Below are positions 11,401-18,571 of a DNA stretch of 64,000 bases, piece after piece. Both the position numbers and the translations under genes were made by a program. The notes below the pieces were generated by a model. The model was not told where the DNA came from, ran no database searches, and saw nothing but the letters and a program-made list of their open reading frames with translations. The stretch is from Planifilum fimeticola (GTDB taxonomy: Bacteria; Bacillota; Bacilli; Thermoactinomycetales; DSM-44946), in NCBI RefSeq assembly GCF_003001905.1, contig NZ_PVNE01000009.1, positions 1-64,000 on the forward strand, written 5' to 3'. Position 1 is the stretch's first letter, and each line of letters opens with the position of its first letter.

Positions 11401-12675
11401 TTCCGCACACCGGAGACGGCCCTGCCGAAGTTTAAGGGGCATTACGGCGGTGTCATCCACGAGATGAGGGAAGCAAGGGATGTCCGGATGGGCATGTACG
11501 CCCACAGCAATCAGCCCTCCCATCACATCCTTTACATGTACAACTATGCCGGCCAGCCCTGGAAAACCCAGGAGAAGGTGCGGGAGGTCCTGTCCCGGCT
11601 TTACATCGGCAGCGAAATCGGGCAGGGATACCCCGGAGATGAAGACAACGGAGAAATGTCCGCCTGGTACATCTTCAGTGCGGCCGGTTTTTATCCGCTG
11701 CGGCTGGGAACGCCGGAATATGTGATCGGCGCCCCTTACTTCAAGAAAATGACCATCCACCTGGAAAACGGCAACAAGATCGTCATCAACGCCCCGAAGG
11801 TCAGCGACAGGAACAAATACATCCAAAGGGTCAAACTGAACGGCGTCGAATACAACAAAACCACCCTTTCCCATTTCGACCTGATCCGGGGAGCCACGCT
11901 GGATTTCGAAATGGGCCCCAAACCCTCCAAATGGGGGACCGGGGAGCAGGCCCTTCCGCCGTCCATCACCGCCCCCTCCACCGACGGGTCCTCCCTGATG
12001 CCCCGCCCGATGAGGGATTTGACGGATCGCTCGGAAGGAGGCGGTGATGCCGAAGGGTTGTTCGACGATTCCTCGGACACCCATATGACCTTTGACACCT
12101 CTTCCCCCCGGGTGGAATGGCGATTTGCGGAAGGTCCGGAGAAGGTGAGGATGTACACCTTGACATCCGGAGACGGATCCCCGGTGGGAGATCCGAAGAG
12201 CTGGGTGCTTAAAGGCTCCAGGGACGGCCGAAACTGGACCGTGCTGGATGAAAGAAGCGGGGAATCCTTCCAGTGGCGCCGCCAAACCCGGGCCTTTGAG
12301 GTGAGACATCCCGGCAAGTATTCCCATTACAGGCTGGAAATCACCGAAAACAACGGGGCCGATTCCACGAGGCTGGCCGAAGTGGAATTGCTCGGATATG
12401 ACGACGTGAATCGCTTTTTCGGAGCGGTCGACCAGCTGATCCGGGATTACAAGCGATCCGGGGAGCTGAAAGATCCGCTGGCCAGGCAATTGTCCCGCAG
12501 CCTGAAGCAGGCCGGCCGCCAAGAGCAAAAGGGGCACACCGAACAGGCCGTCAAGCACATGGAGGATTTTCTCAAGCACCTGAACGATAAGGGGATGAAG
12601 GATCGCGTGACGGACCGCGCGCGAAAGAGGCTGGCTGCGGAGGCCCATGCCTTGATCATCGCTTTGAGGAGATGA
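8485..12675 (+). CDS. Secreted GH92 alpha-1,2-mannosidase with two discoidin-like domains
   Basis: A 1396-residue exported exo-alpha-mannosidase of glycoside hydrolase family 92, which removes terminal mannose from N-glycans or mannans. A signal peptide (basic start, then LVMVVFLLQMSLV and an alanine-rich cleavage region near residue 33) is clear. F5/8-type-C-like carbohydrate-binding domains lie at about 84-215 (RDWTLSGSEDGENWTVLD) and 1167-1302 (SWVLKGSRDGRNWTVLD). The GH92 module runs from GTHSNGTFSRGNTFP near residue 402 to about 1140, including the GYPGDEDNGEMSAWY signature near 1050. A charged helical tail ends the protein. The start ATG lies behind GGAGGTGCGGCG. It has its own transcription unit upstream of the sugar locus at 17-29 kb and could supply it with substrate. 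Confidence 0.93.
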   Translation: MKRVGARKAFSALVMVVFLLQMSLVPPPPAASAREVQTDFFSSFEVDDLTWENTVETDLKGNKRAKGVDGHIVPEDRIPGDITEKVKEIKASANNPPHETDQQLIDGDVTTKWLAFEPTAWIELRLSEPEAVVKYALTSANDYPERDPRDWTLSGSEDGENWTVLDRREGERFDERFQTKVYEFENDTEYSYYRLEITRNAGANITQLAELQLSNGIEVPPPPPSDMKSHIASGPSKAYTAKRNAGWTGRRALTYYGTHVAKGRAYSYNKIYEVDILVTPDTRLSYHIFPEFTDKDHLEYASTYAAVDLAFSDGTYLSELGAVDQHGVKLNPRDQGKSKTLYPHQWNFKKAHIGKVAAGKRIKRILVAYDNPKGPAVFRGHIDDIRIEGNPAKLSASRPSDYVNTLRGTHSNGTFSRGNTFPAVAVPHGFNFWTPVTDAGSTSWLYQYHEQNNEDNLPEIQAFSLSHEPSPWMGDRQTFQVMPSDSAEGVPEAGRSDRALPFQRENEIAKAHYYSVTFENGIRTEIAPTDHAALFRFTFKGDRSTLIFDNVNNSGGIRLDPEKRAITGFSDVKSGLSTGATRMFFYAEFDKPVLESGRISGHGRDDVMAYYRFDTGQGDRTVTMRIATSLISVAQAEKNLKQEISPADTLETVRERAQKLWDDKLKIIEVEGASEEDLVTLYSNLYRLFLYPNSAYENVGTADKPVYKYASPFSPPVGENTPTKTGAKIVEGKVYVNNGFWDTYRTAWPAYVLLTPTKAGEMIDGFVQHYRDGGWIARWSSPGYADLMVGTSSDIAFADAYIKGVTNFDVKSFYQSAVKNATAVSPDPGTGRKGLVTSIFKGYTDTSTPEGMSWAMDGYINDFGIANLAKALYERGDGDDPDRSRYKDDYLYFLNRAQNYVHMFNPNVNFFMGRTPSGAWRVSPEDFDPREWGRDYTETNAWNMAFHAPQDGQGLANLYGGREALAAKLDEFFRTPETALPKFKGHYGGVIHEMREARDVRMGMYAHSNQPSHHILYMYNYAGQPWKTQEKVREVLSRLYIGSEIGQGYPGDEDNGEMSAWYIFSAAGFYPLRLGTPEYVIGAPYFKKMTIHLENGNKIVINAPKVSDRNKYIQRVKLNGVEYNKTTLSHFDLIRGATLDFEMGPKPSKWGTGEQALPPSITAPSTDGSSLMPRPMRDLTDRSEGGGDAEGLFDDSSDTHMTFDTSSPRVEWRFAEGPEKVRMYTLTSGDGSPVGDPKSWVLKGSRDGRNWTVLDERSGESFQWRRQTRAFEVRHPGKYSHYRLEITENNGADSTRLAEVELLGYDDVNRFFGAVDQLIRDYKRSGELKDPLARQLSRSLKQAGRQEQKGHTEQAVKHMEDFLKHLNDKGMKDRVTDRARKRLAAEAHALIIALRR

Positions 12676-12700
12676 TTCCCGCGGAACGGGAACAATCCTC

Positions 12701-12729
12701 TTGCCAATCTTTTCTCCGGTGTGTATAAT
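12701..12729 (+). promoter_or_regulatory. Sigma-A promoter of the riboswitch-ABC operon
   Basis: TTGCCA at 12701-12706 and TATAAT at 12724-12729 are separated by exactly 17 bases. The predicted start near 12736 lies just before the conserved riboswitch sequence, so the whole RNA would be transcribed. Confidence 0.8.
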
Positions 12730-12744
12730 CATCGTAACAATTGG

Positions 12745-12885
12745 GGAGGGTGTCTAGGGTTCCGCCGTCCGCCGAGCGGACGGGTCCGGTCCGAGCGACA
12801 CCAGGCGCAGATTGCGTCACACCGTAAGGATAAAAGCCTTTCGCGGCAGGTTCCCAATGGGAACCGGCGAAGGGCTTTTTGTTTT
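12745..12885 (+). promoter_or_regulatory. ykkC-family riboswitch with terminator expression platform
   Basis: The stretch has hallmark ykkC-family sequence: GGUGUCUAGGGUUCCG at 12749-12764, GGUCCGAGCGACACC at 12788-12802 and ACACCGUAAGGAUAAAAGCC at 12819-12838. Supported pairings are GGTGTC/GACACC (12749-12754/12797-12802), CCGTCCG/CGGACGG (12765-12771/12777-12783) and CGCA/TGCG (12806-12809/12813-12816). The 3' part of the aptamer runs into a terminator, so the likely mode is ligand-dependent antitermination. Known subtypes bind guanidine (type I) or ppGpp, PRPP and nucleotides (type II variants). Here GAGCGACAC resembles type II, while GGAUAAAAGCC resembles type I, so the ligand cannot be assigned. 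The usual 3' CCCGGGAG segment is replaced by CCTTTCGCGGCAGG. Confidence 0.82.
12836..12885 (+). terminator. Intrinsic terminator of the riboswitch
   Basis: The outer stem is GCCTTTCGC at 12836-12844 with GCGAAGGGC at 12867-12875; the inner stem is GGTTCCC/GGGAACC at 12849-12855/12859-12865. TTTTTGTTTT follows. The left arm overlaps the conserved AAAAGCC of the aptamer, so the two folds exclude each other. Confidence 0.88.
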
Positions 12886-13007
12886 AGTCCGATAAAGAGA
12901 TGAAGCGCAGGAGGGGACGCGCGGGGAAGGGGATGCGTTTCATCCGCGAAGCAGAGGATCTTGGGGGATGAAGCGCGTTTTCCAAATGGTTTCAGGGGGG
13001 ATGTTCC

Positions 13008-13991
13008 ATGACGGTGATCCAAGCGGAGAATCTGACGAAAACCTTTCGGGTGAAGCGGAAGGCGCCGGGGTTTTGGGGCAGCCTTCAATCGCTGGTAAAA
13101 CCCGACGTGGTTGAGAAGGAAGCGGTCCGCGGCATCGGCTTCCGGGTCGAAAAGGGGGAGACGGTGGCCTTTCTGGGGCCCAACGGGGCGGGCAAGTCGA
13201 CGACGATCAAGATGCTCACGGGGATCCTGCATCCCACTTCCGGCCGGTTGGAGGTGCTCGGGATGGTGCCGCAGAGGGAAAGGGCCCGCCTGGCCTTCCG
13301 CATCGGGACGGTCTTCGGCCAGAAGTCGCAGCTGTGGTATCATCTCCCTCCCGCCGACACCTTCGCCCTGATGGCCGACATTTATGAACTGCCGGCGAAA
13401 CCCTTCCGGGAGCGGCGCGACGAACTGGTGGAGATGTTCGGGCTGGAGCCTTATCTGCACACGCCGGTCCGAAAGCTCTCCCTGGGAGAGCGGATGCGAT
13501 GCGAGATGGCGGTGGCGCTGCTGCACCGACCGGAGATTCTGTTTCTGGATGAGCCGACGATCGGGATGGACGTGGTGGTGAAGCAAAAAATCCGGGAGAT
13601 GATGCGCCTCTTCAACCGGAAAGAGGGGGTGACGGTTTTTCTCACCTCCCACGACACCGGGGATGTGGAAGAGTTGTGCGACCGGGCGATCATCATCAAT
13701 CACGGAGAGGTGGTGATGGACGTTCCGGTGCATCAATTGAAGCGGGATGTCTTGAAGTACAAGATCGTCCATCTGAAACTGGGGGCGGAACCGGACGACT
13801 TCACCCTTCCGGGGACGGAGGTGCTGAAGCAAAAGGGAACAGGGCTGAAGTTGAAGGTGGATATCCTGAAGACATCGGTGGAGGCGGCGATCGGCCGACT
13901 GCTCGAGCGGTATCCGATTTTGGACATCAACGTGGAGGATCCGTCGATGGAGGATGTGATCACGACGCTCTACGAGGCGAAAGGGGGGTGA
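13008..13991 (+). CDS. ABC-2 type transporter, ATP-binding protein (COG4586/NatA-like)
   Basis: A 327-residue ATPase of an ABC-2 exporter. Walker A is GPNGAGKSTTIKML, the signature is LSLGERMRCEMA and Walker B is EILFLDEPTIGMD, with a switch histidine in TSHDTGDVEELCD. The N-terminal RKAPGFWGSLQSL insertion before the Walker A region and the C-terminal extension with PILDINVEDPSMEDVI are typical of the COG4586 group. Start ATG behind AGGGGGGATGTTCC. It is the first gene after the ykkC-family riboswitch and is followed after four bases by the first membrane subunit. The substrate is unknown. Confidence 0.9.
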   Translation: MTVIQAENLTKTFRVKRKAPGFWGSLQSLVKPDVVEKEAVRGIGFRVEKGETVAFLGPNGAGKSTTIKMLTGILHPTSGRLEVLGMVPQRERARLAFRIGTVFGQKSQLWYHLPPADTFALMADIYELPAKPFRERRDELVEMFGLEPYLHTPVRKLSLGERMRCEMAVALLHRPEILFLDEPTIGMDVVVKQKIREMMRLFNRKEGVTVFLTSHDTGDVEELCDRAIIINHGEVVMDVPVHQLKRDVLKYKIVHLKLGAEPDDFTLPGTEVLKQKGTGLKLKVDILKTSVEAAIGRLLERYPILDINVEDPSMEDVITTLYEAKGG

Positions 13992-13995
13992 AGCG

Positions 13996-14820
13996 TTGCA
14001 AAGCGGGTCGATTTTTTCTTACCTGCGCAAGGGGAGGAAATATGTCGGGCTGTTTCGGATCCATCTGAAAAACCATTTCGCTTACATCCAGGACTTTCTG
14101 ATCCGGACCCTGTTTTTGATCGTCGTTCTGTTTATCTTCACCCAATTGTGGGGAGTCACCTACGAGGTGACAGGCAAGGACCGAATCGCCGGCTTTTCCC
14201 TTCCCATGATGATGTGGTACCTTACGGTGACGGAGTCCATGATGATGGCTTATCCGCCGCTGGTGGAGAGGGTGGAACAGGAGGTGAAAAGCGGACAGGT
14301 GGCCGTAACCCTGATCCGTCCCTTCAGCTATGTGGGCGCCCACTTCAGCGCCTATCTCGCCGAATTCATCCTGCGCCTGTCCATCAATCTCGCCATCGGC
14401 GGCGCCCTGGTGTTTCTCCTGTTCGGCCCGCCGGAGGTGGGGCCCGGGCAGCTGGGGAGATTTCTCCTCTTTCTGCCCGTGTCGCTCGTCATCCATTTCA
14501 GCTTCACGATGTGCATCGCCCTCTTCGCCTTCTGGTTTGAAGAGGTGCAGGGCTTTCATCTGATTTACACCCGCCTGCTCATGACCCTGGGCGGGATGAT
14601 GCTTCCCCTGGAGATTTTTCCGGAATCGGTTGAACGGTTGGCCCACGTTCTTCCCTTTCAGGCGGTAATCTATCTGCCCGCCAAAATGATGGTGACGGAA
14701 CCGGGCGGCTTGTGGTGGAGCCTGTGGCTGAAGCAGATCGGCTGGGCGCTCTTCTCCCTCGGGTTGATGGGGGTCATCTACCGACGGGGGGTGCGGAACC
14801 TTGATCTCAACGGCGGTTAA
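13996..14820 (+). CDS. ABC-2 type transporter permease (COG4587-like)
   Basis: A 274-residue membrane protein with about six hydrophobic helices, for example TLFLIVVLFIFTQLW near the N terminus and LMTLGGMMLPLEIFP in the middle. The size and the partner ATPase fit the COG4587-type permease of a heteromeric ABC-2 exporter. The TTG start follows GGGGGGTGAAGCG, and the ATPase stop lies four bases upstream. It overlaps the next permease gene by 20 bases, which supports coupled translation of two different membrane subunits. The cargo cannot be inferred. Confidence 0.82.
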   Translation: MQSGSIFSYLRKGRKYVGLFRIHLKNHFAYIQDFLIRTLFLIVVLFIFTQLWGVTYEVTGKDRIAGFSLPMMMWYLTVTESMMMAYPPLVERVEQEVKSGQVAVTLIRPFSYVGAHFSAYLAEFILRLSINLAIGGALVFLLFGPPEVGPGQLGRFLLFLPVSLVIHFSFTMCIALFAFWFEEVQGFHLIYTRLLMTLGGMMLPLEIFPESVERLAHVLPFQAVIYLPAKMMVTEPGGLWWSLWLKQIGWALFSLGLMGVIYRRGVRNLDLNGG

Positions 14821-15607
14821 AAAGGGGTGGGTGATTCTCCGCTTCCTGTGGGCCTATTGGCGGGCGAACTGGCAAGGGGCGATGGAATTTCGCGCCAGCT
14901 TCCTGGCCCAGGCGGGGGCGATGCTTCTCAACAACAGCGTCTGGATCGTGTTTTGGTGGCTCTATTTCAGCCGGTTTCCGGTGGTGAAGGGCTGGTCCAT
15001 GGAGGATATTCTCTGGTTGTGGGCCATCGCCTCCGGGGCGGTGGGGTGGGTGAGCGCCTTTTTCGGCAACGTTTTTCGTCTGGCCCACATGATCGCCAAC
15101 GGTCACCTGGACCTTTATCTGACGATGCCCAAACCCGTGCTCCTTCACATCCTGATCAGCCGGATGAACTTTTCCGCCTGGGGAGATATCCTGTTCGCCT
15201 GGATTTTGTTCGCCGCCGTCGGAGAGGGATGGCTGGATCTGGTGAAGTTCCTGGCGGCGCAACTTTTGGGAGGAATCATCGTCCTGGGCGTGATGATCCT
15301 GGTGCAGTGTTTGGCCTTTGTCATCGGCAACGCCGAGGGGATCGCCCAGCAGGTGCAGATCGCCCTGATCACCTTTACCACCTATCCCATCGACATCTTC
15401 AGCGGAGTCACGCGGATCCTGCTGTTTACCGTTCTGCCGGCGGGGTTGATCAGTTCGATGCCGGTGACCCTCATCCGCGATTTCAGCTGGTCGCTCGCCT
15501 TGTGGGCGACCGGGGTCTCCATGCTTTTCCTTCTTGCGTCTGTATGGCTGTTCCGCAAAGGATTGCGCCGATATGAGTCCGGAAACATGATCGGCTTGAG
15601 AATGTGA
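14801..15607 (+). CDS. ABC-2 type transporter permease (COG3694-like)
   Basis: A 268-residue polytopic membrane protein, the second permease of the riboswitch-controlled exporter. Hydrophobic segments include the region after LLNNSVWIVFWWLYF and the segment LLGGIIVLGVMILVQ. It contains TFTTYPIDIFSG, a motif often seen in this permease group. The TTG at 14801 lies inside the preceding gene behind GGGGGTGCGGAACC; a later GTG near 14831 is possible. It is the last gene of the operon, with a strong terminator about 70 bases downstream. Confidence 0.8.
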   Translation: MISTAVKKGWVILRFLWAYWRANWQGAMEFRASFLAQAGAMLLNNSVWIVFWWLYFSRFPVVKGWSMEDILWLWAIASGAVGWVSAFFGNVFRLAHMIANGHLDLYLTMPKPVLLHILISRMNFSAWGDILFAWILFAAVGEGWLDLVKFLAAQLLGGIIVLGVMILVQCLAFVIGNAEGIAQQVQIALITFTTYPIDIFSGVTRILLFTVLPAGLISSMPVTLIRDFSWSLALWATGVSMLFLLASVWLFRKGLRRYESGNMIGLRM

Positions 15608-15642
15608 ATAAGGTAGCGGTGAAGGCGCGATCCACCGTCAGA

Positions 15643-15718
15643 AGGGGGGAGAATCCCCCGAAGCTGAAAACGAAACCGCAAGTCCGGAGGCGCTGCAGCG
15701 CTTCCGGACTTGCTTTTT
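15643..15718 (+). terminator. Terminator of the ABC-2 operon
   Basis: GCAAGTCCGGA at 15678-15688 pairs with TCCGGACTTGC at 15703-15713, extended by a self-complementary CGCTGCAGCG, and TTTTT follows. A smaller GGGGGA/TCCCCC hairpin lies just upstream at about 15644-15659. Confidence 0.92.
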
Positions 15719-15775
15719 GCGGGGAAGTCCACGGACAAAAAAATGCCACGGACAGGTCTGTGAACAACCACAACA

Positions 15776-15818
15776 TGTGAAATTTATCACATATGATTGA
15801 CAGGTAACTCCTTATAAT
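15776..15818 (+). promoter_or_regulatory. CRP/FNR-type box and class II promoter of the CoA-transferase operon
   Basis: TGTGA-AATTTA-TCACA at 15776-15791 is a perfect FNR/CRP consensus palindrome. A TATAAT at 15813-15818 would start transcription near 15825, which puts the box centre (15783.5) at -41.5, the classic position for activation. No good -35 lies 17 bases upstream of the TATAAT, as expected for an activator-dependent promoter. Confidence 0.72.
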
Positions 15819-15914
15819 GGATTGCAGATTGGGAAACTTCCAAAACGAAAATGTGAACATATCCACAAAAAGCAGACAAACAATCGGCTGTCCGGAAGGA
15901 AGGAGAGGGGAAAG

Positions 15915-16559
15915 GTGCCAGCCATCCGAAAAACGGCCGAGGAAGCGGTTCGTCTCATCCGATCGGGTTCCACCGTGATGGTGGGCGGATTCGGCTTGTC
16001 CGGCGCTCCTCTGCGCCTCATCGATGCGTTGGAGAGGGCGGGGGTCCGGGACCTGACGGTGATCTCCGACAACATCGAGCGGCGGTCTCTGGGGAAATGG
16101 GTCCAGGCGGGCATGGTGAAGAAGGCGGTCGGGACCTATTTCACTACCAACCCGGATGTGGTGGAGGCGTACCATGACGGAAGGATTGAAGTGGAGTTGC
16201 TTCCCCAGGGAACCTTCTGTGAGGCCATCCGTGCCGGAGGCAGCGGCATTCCCGCTTTCTACACGCCGACGTCGGTCGGGACCGATCTGGCCAAGGGGAA
16301 GGAGATCCGGTACTTTGACGGCAGGCCGTACGTGTTGGAACGGGCGCTCAGGGGGGACGTCTCCCTGATCCGGGCCCACAAGGCGGACGAATTGGGGAAT
16401 CTGGTGTATTACAAAACGGCCCGCAACTTCAATCCGCTGATGGTCATGGCGTCCGATTGGGTCATCGCGGAAGTGGATGAGATCGTACCCGCGGGCAGTC
16501 TGGATCCGGAGGCGATTGTCACCCCCCATGTCTTTGTCGATATTTTGGTGACGGAGTGA
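15915..16559 (+). CDS. scoA: 3-oxoacid / acetoacetate CoA-transferase subunit A
   Basis: Alpha subunit of a family I CoA-transferase that moves CoA between acyl-CoA and a 3-oxoacid or short-chain acid. The 214-residue protein begins AIRKTAEEAVRLIRSGSTVMVGGFGLSG, with the conserved glycine-rich GGFG loop, and contains the VSLIRAHKADELGNL and VTPHVFVDIL family segments. The GTG at 15915 follows GGAGAGGGGAAAG. The stop overlaps the RBS region of subunit B. The specific acid is not decidable from sequence: AtoDA-type acetoacetate and ScoAB-type succinyl-CoA transferases look alike. Expression probably depends on the CRP/FNR box upstream. Confidence 0.88.
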   Translation: MPAIRKTAEEAVRLIRSGSTVMVGGFGLSGAPLRLIDALERAGVRDLTVISDNIERRSLGKWVQAGMVKKAVGTYFTTNPDVVEAYHDGRIEVELLPQGTFCEAIRAGGSGIPAFYTPTSVGTDLAKGKEIRYFDGRPYVLERALRGDVSLIRAHKADELGNLVYYKTARNFNPLMVMASDWVIAEVDEIVPAGSLDPEAIVTPHVFVDILVTE

Positions 16560-16564
16560 GGTCA

Positions 16565-17245
16565 ATGAACCGGAAGGAACGGATACGACATTGCATCGCC
16601 AAAAGAGCGGCGCGGGAGCTCAAGGACGGGGATGTGGTCAATCTGGGCATCGGGATCCCCACACTGGTCGGCGATTACATCCCGCCGGGGGTGACCGTCC
16701 ACTTCCACACGGAAAACGGCATGCTGGAAGTGGGTCCCACCCCTCCGCCGGATCAGGCTGATCCGCGGCTGGTCAACGCCAGCCGCCATCCGGTCTCGGA
16801 ACTCCCCGGCGCCTCCTATTTCGACAGCGGCCTTTCTTTTGCCATCATGCGGGGAGGACATCTGGACGCCACGGTCATCGGGGCCCTCCAGGTCAGCCAG
16901 AAAGGGGATCTGGCCAGCTGGGCCATTCCGGGAAAACCGATCCTCGGCGTGGGGGGAGCGATGGATCTGGTGGTGGGGGCCAAGCGGGTGATCGTGGCCA
17001 CGACACATCAGACCAAGGATGGACAGCCGAAGATCCTTCCGGAGTGCACGTATCCCTTAACCGCCCGGGAAGAAGTGGATGTGTTGGTGACGGAGCACGC
17101 GGTATTCCGCTTTGAGAGGGGAAAAATGATCCTCGTCGAGATCGGGGATCACCTGGCGTTGGAAGATTTGAAATCGATCACTCCCGCCGAATACGAAATC
17201 CATCCCCATCTCAAAGTGGTAAACCGGTGGGAAGGATTGGAGTGA
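16565..17245 (+). CDS. scoB: 3-oxoacid / acetoacetate CoA-transferase subunit B
   Basis: Beta subunit, 226 residues, with the catalytic glutamate expected in HTENGMLEVGP and the conserved LGIGIPTLVGDYIP, MRGGHLDATVIGALQV and VGGAMDLVVGAKRVIV blocks. The ATG at 16565 has GGAG nine bases upstream; a GTG at 16556, overlapping the subunit A stop, is a weaker alternative. It forms a two-gene operon with scoA. Together they would let the cell use or make acetoacetate or similar acids. The FNR-type control suggests a role under low oxygen, which is an inference. Confidence 0.9.
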   Translation: MNRKERIRHCIAKRAARELKDGDVVNLGIGIPTLVGDYIPPGVTVHFHTENGMLEVGPTPPPDQADPRLVNASRHPVSELPGASYFDSGLSFAIMRGGHLDATVIGALQVSQKGDLASWAIPGKPILGVGGAMDLVVGAKRVIVATTHQTKDGQPKILPECTYPLTAREEVDVLVTEHAVFRFERGKMILVEIGDHLALEDLKSITPAEYEIHPHLKVVNRWEGLE

Positions 17246-17386
17246 AAGCACGGATATAGAGCGAGTTTTCAATGCTTGCCGCCCGGGGGGCGGTTTTTTT
17301 CGCGCTTCTGTCGGTGACGGGAAGGCGACACCGTCCAGCCGCATCCATTTTTTCATTATTGAGAAAATGGAGGGAATAAAAAGCCG

Positions 17387-17491
17387 TTGCCAATTACAGA
17401 ATATTTCTGTTACAATCAGATCGAAACGTTTTAAATAAATGTCGAATATGCGAGCTGAATATTGTCTGTTTTTAAACAAAAACGTTTCGAT
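17387..17491 (+). promoter_or_regulatory. Promoter and paired operators of the LacI-family operon
   Basis: TTGCCA at 17387-17392 and TACAAT at 17411-17416 (18-base spacer) form a promoter. ATCGAAACGTTTT at 17420-17432 and its exact reverse complement AAAACGTTTCGAT at 17479-17491 flank the predicted start and leader. Each half contains the AAACGTTT core usual for LacI-type operators. The 59-base spacing would allow looping or cooperative autorepression. Confidence 0.75.
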
Positions 17492-17518
17492 ATTTGATAA
17501 ACGGAGGAAGATGACCAG

Positions 17519-18571
17519 TTGGCGACGATCAAGGATGTAGCGAAATTGGCCGGGGTCTCCATTTCCACCGCTTCCCTCGCCCTGAACAATCAACCCCATG
17601 TCCGGGAGGAAACCCGAAAAAAAGTGCTGGAAGCGGCCAAACAGTTGAACTATCAGCCCAATGGCATTGCCCGGGATCTGAAATCAAGCAAAACCTACAC
17701 GATCGGATTGATCCTCGCCGATTTGGCCGGTCCCTTCTATTCGGAGTTGATTCGAGGCATTCAGGATGTGACAGCCTCCAACGGATACGATCTTGTGGCC
17801 CTCAGCGCCGTCGGGGAAAATCCGAAATCCGTCCGCTACATTCAGGAGAAGCGGACGGACGGCATGATCATCATGGCTCACAATATTTCCACCGAGATGA
17901 TTCGAAAGGCGGCACGCCCCGATTTCCCCATCATCGTTCTCGACCGGAAGATGGAAGCGGACCATATCTACAGTGTCGGGGTGGACAACCGGAAAGCCGC
18001 CTTTGAGGCGGTGAGTTACCTGTTGAAAAAGGGATACCGCCGCATCGGTTATTTGGGAGGGCCCAGCAATTCAACGGATAATCAGCAGCGGTTTCTCGGA
18101 TATCGAGACGCGCTGAAGGCCCAAGGACTCAAAGTGGAACCCAAGTGGTGTCTGCAAGGCAGGTTCGTCAAGGAGGGAGGATATCAGGCAGTCAAACTGC
18201 TGGCCGCTCAGGATCTGTTGCCGGAGGCCATTTTCTCCGCCAACGACGAAATGGCCATCGGAGCGATGGAGGCTCTGGAGGAGCGGGGAATCAAAGTGCC
18301 CCAAGAGGTGGCCATCGTCGGATTTGACGATATTCAGCTCGCCCGTTATGTTCGGCCTGCCTTGACCACCGTTCGGCAACCCATGTACGACATGGGATCC
18401 ATGGCTGCCAGCCTTCTGTTCCGGTTGTTCCAGAAAGACCGGAGCGTTCGATCCGTGATGTTGGAGACGGAGTTGATCATCCGCGAGTCTTGCGGCGGCA
18501 ATCCATCCATATCGGGGGGGATGGGAAATGGAATGGAGGGGAGTGATCGGTGGAGCCTACGAAATGTGTGA
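17519..18571 (+). CDS. LacI-family transcriptional regulator
   Basis: A 350-residue repressor. The N terminus has the LacI helix-turn-helix ATIKDVAKLAGVSISTASLA and a hinge helix near residues 45-58 (NYQPNGIARDLKS). The rest is a periplasmic-binding-protein-like sensor with YTIGLILADLAGPFYSELIRG and VAIVGFDDIQLARYVRPALTT. The TTG start follows GGAGGAAG. It heads the sugar operon: yesL-like, binding protein and permease genes follow, and two matching inverted operators precede it, so autoregulation and control of the locus are likely. The inducer is unknown, presumably a saccharide from the glycosidases encoded downstream. Confidence 0.92.
   Translation: MATIKDVAKLAGVSISTASLALNNQPHVREETRKKVLEAAKQLNYQPNGIARDLKSSKTYTIGLILADLAGPFYSELIRGIQDVTASNGYDLVALSAVGENPKSVRYIQEKRTDGMIIMAHNISTEMIRKAARPDFPIIVLDRKMEADHIYSVGVDNRKAAFEAVSYLLKKGYRRIGYLGGPSNSTDNQQRFLGYRDALKAQGLKVEPKWCLQGRFVKEGGYQAVKLLAAQDLLPEAIFSANDEMAIGAMEALEERGIKVPQEVAIVGFDDIQLARYVRPALTTVRQPMYDMGSMAASLLFRLFQKDRSVRSVMLETELIIRESCGGNPSISGGMGNGMEGSDRWSLRNV

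Noticed and set aside
12675-12692. TTCCCG/CGGGAA hairpin after the GH92 gene considered as a terminator
   Set aside because: The stem is short and no T-tract follows directly.
15797-15818. TTGACA with TATAAT considered as an ordinary sigma-A promoter for scoAB
   Set aside because: The spacer is only 10 bases, so the TTGACA cannot be the -35 for that TATAAT; the CRP/FNR box fits better.
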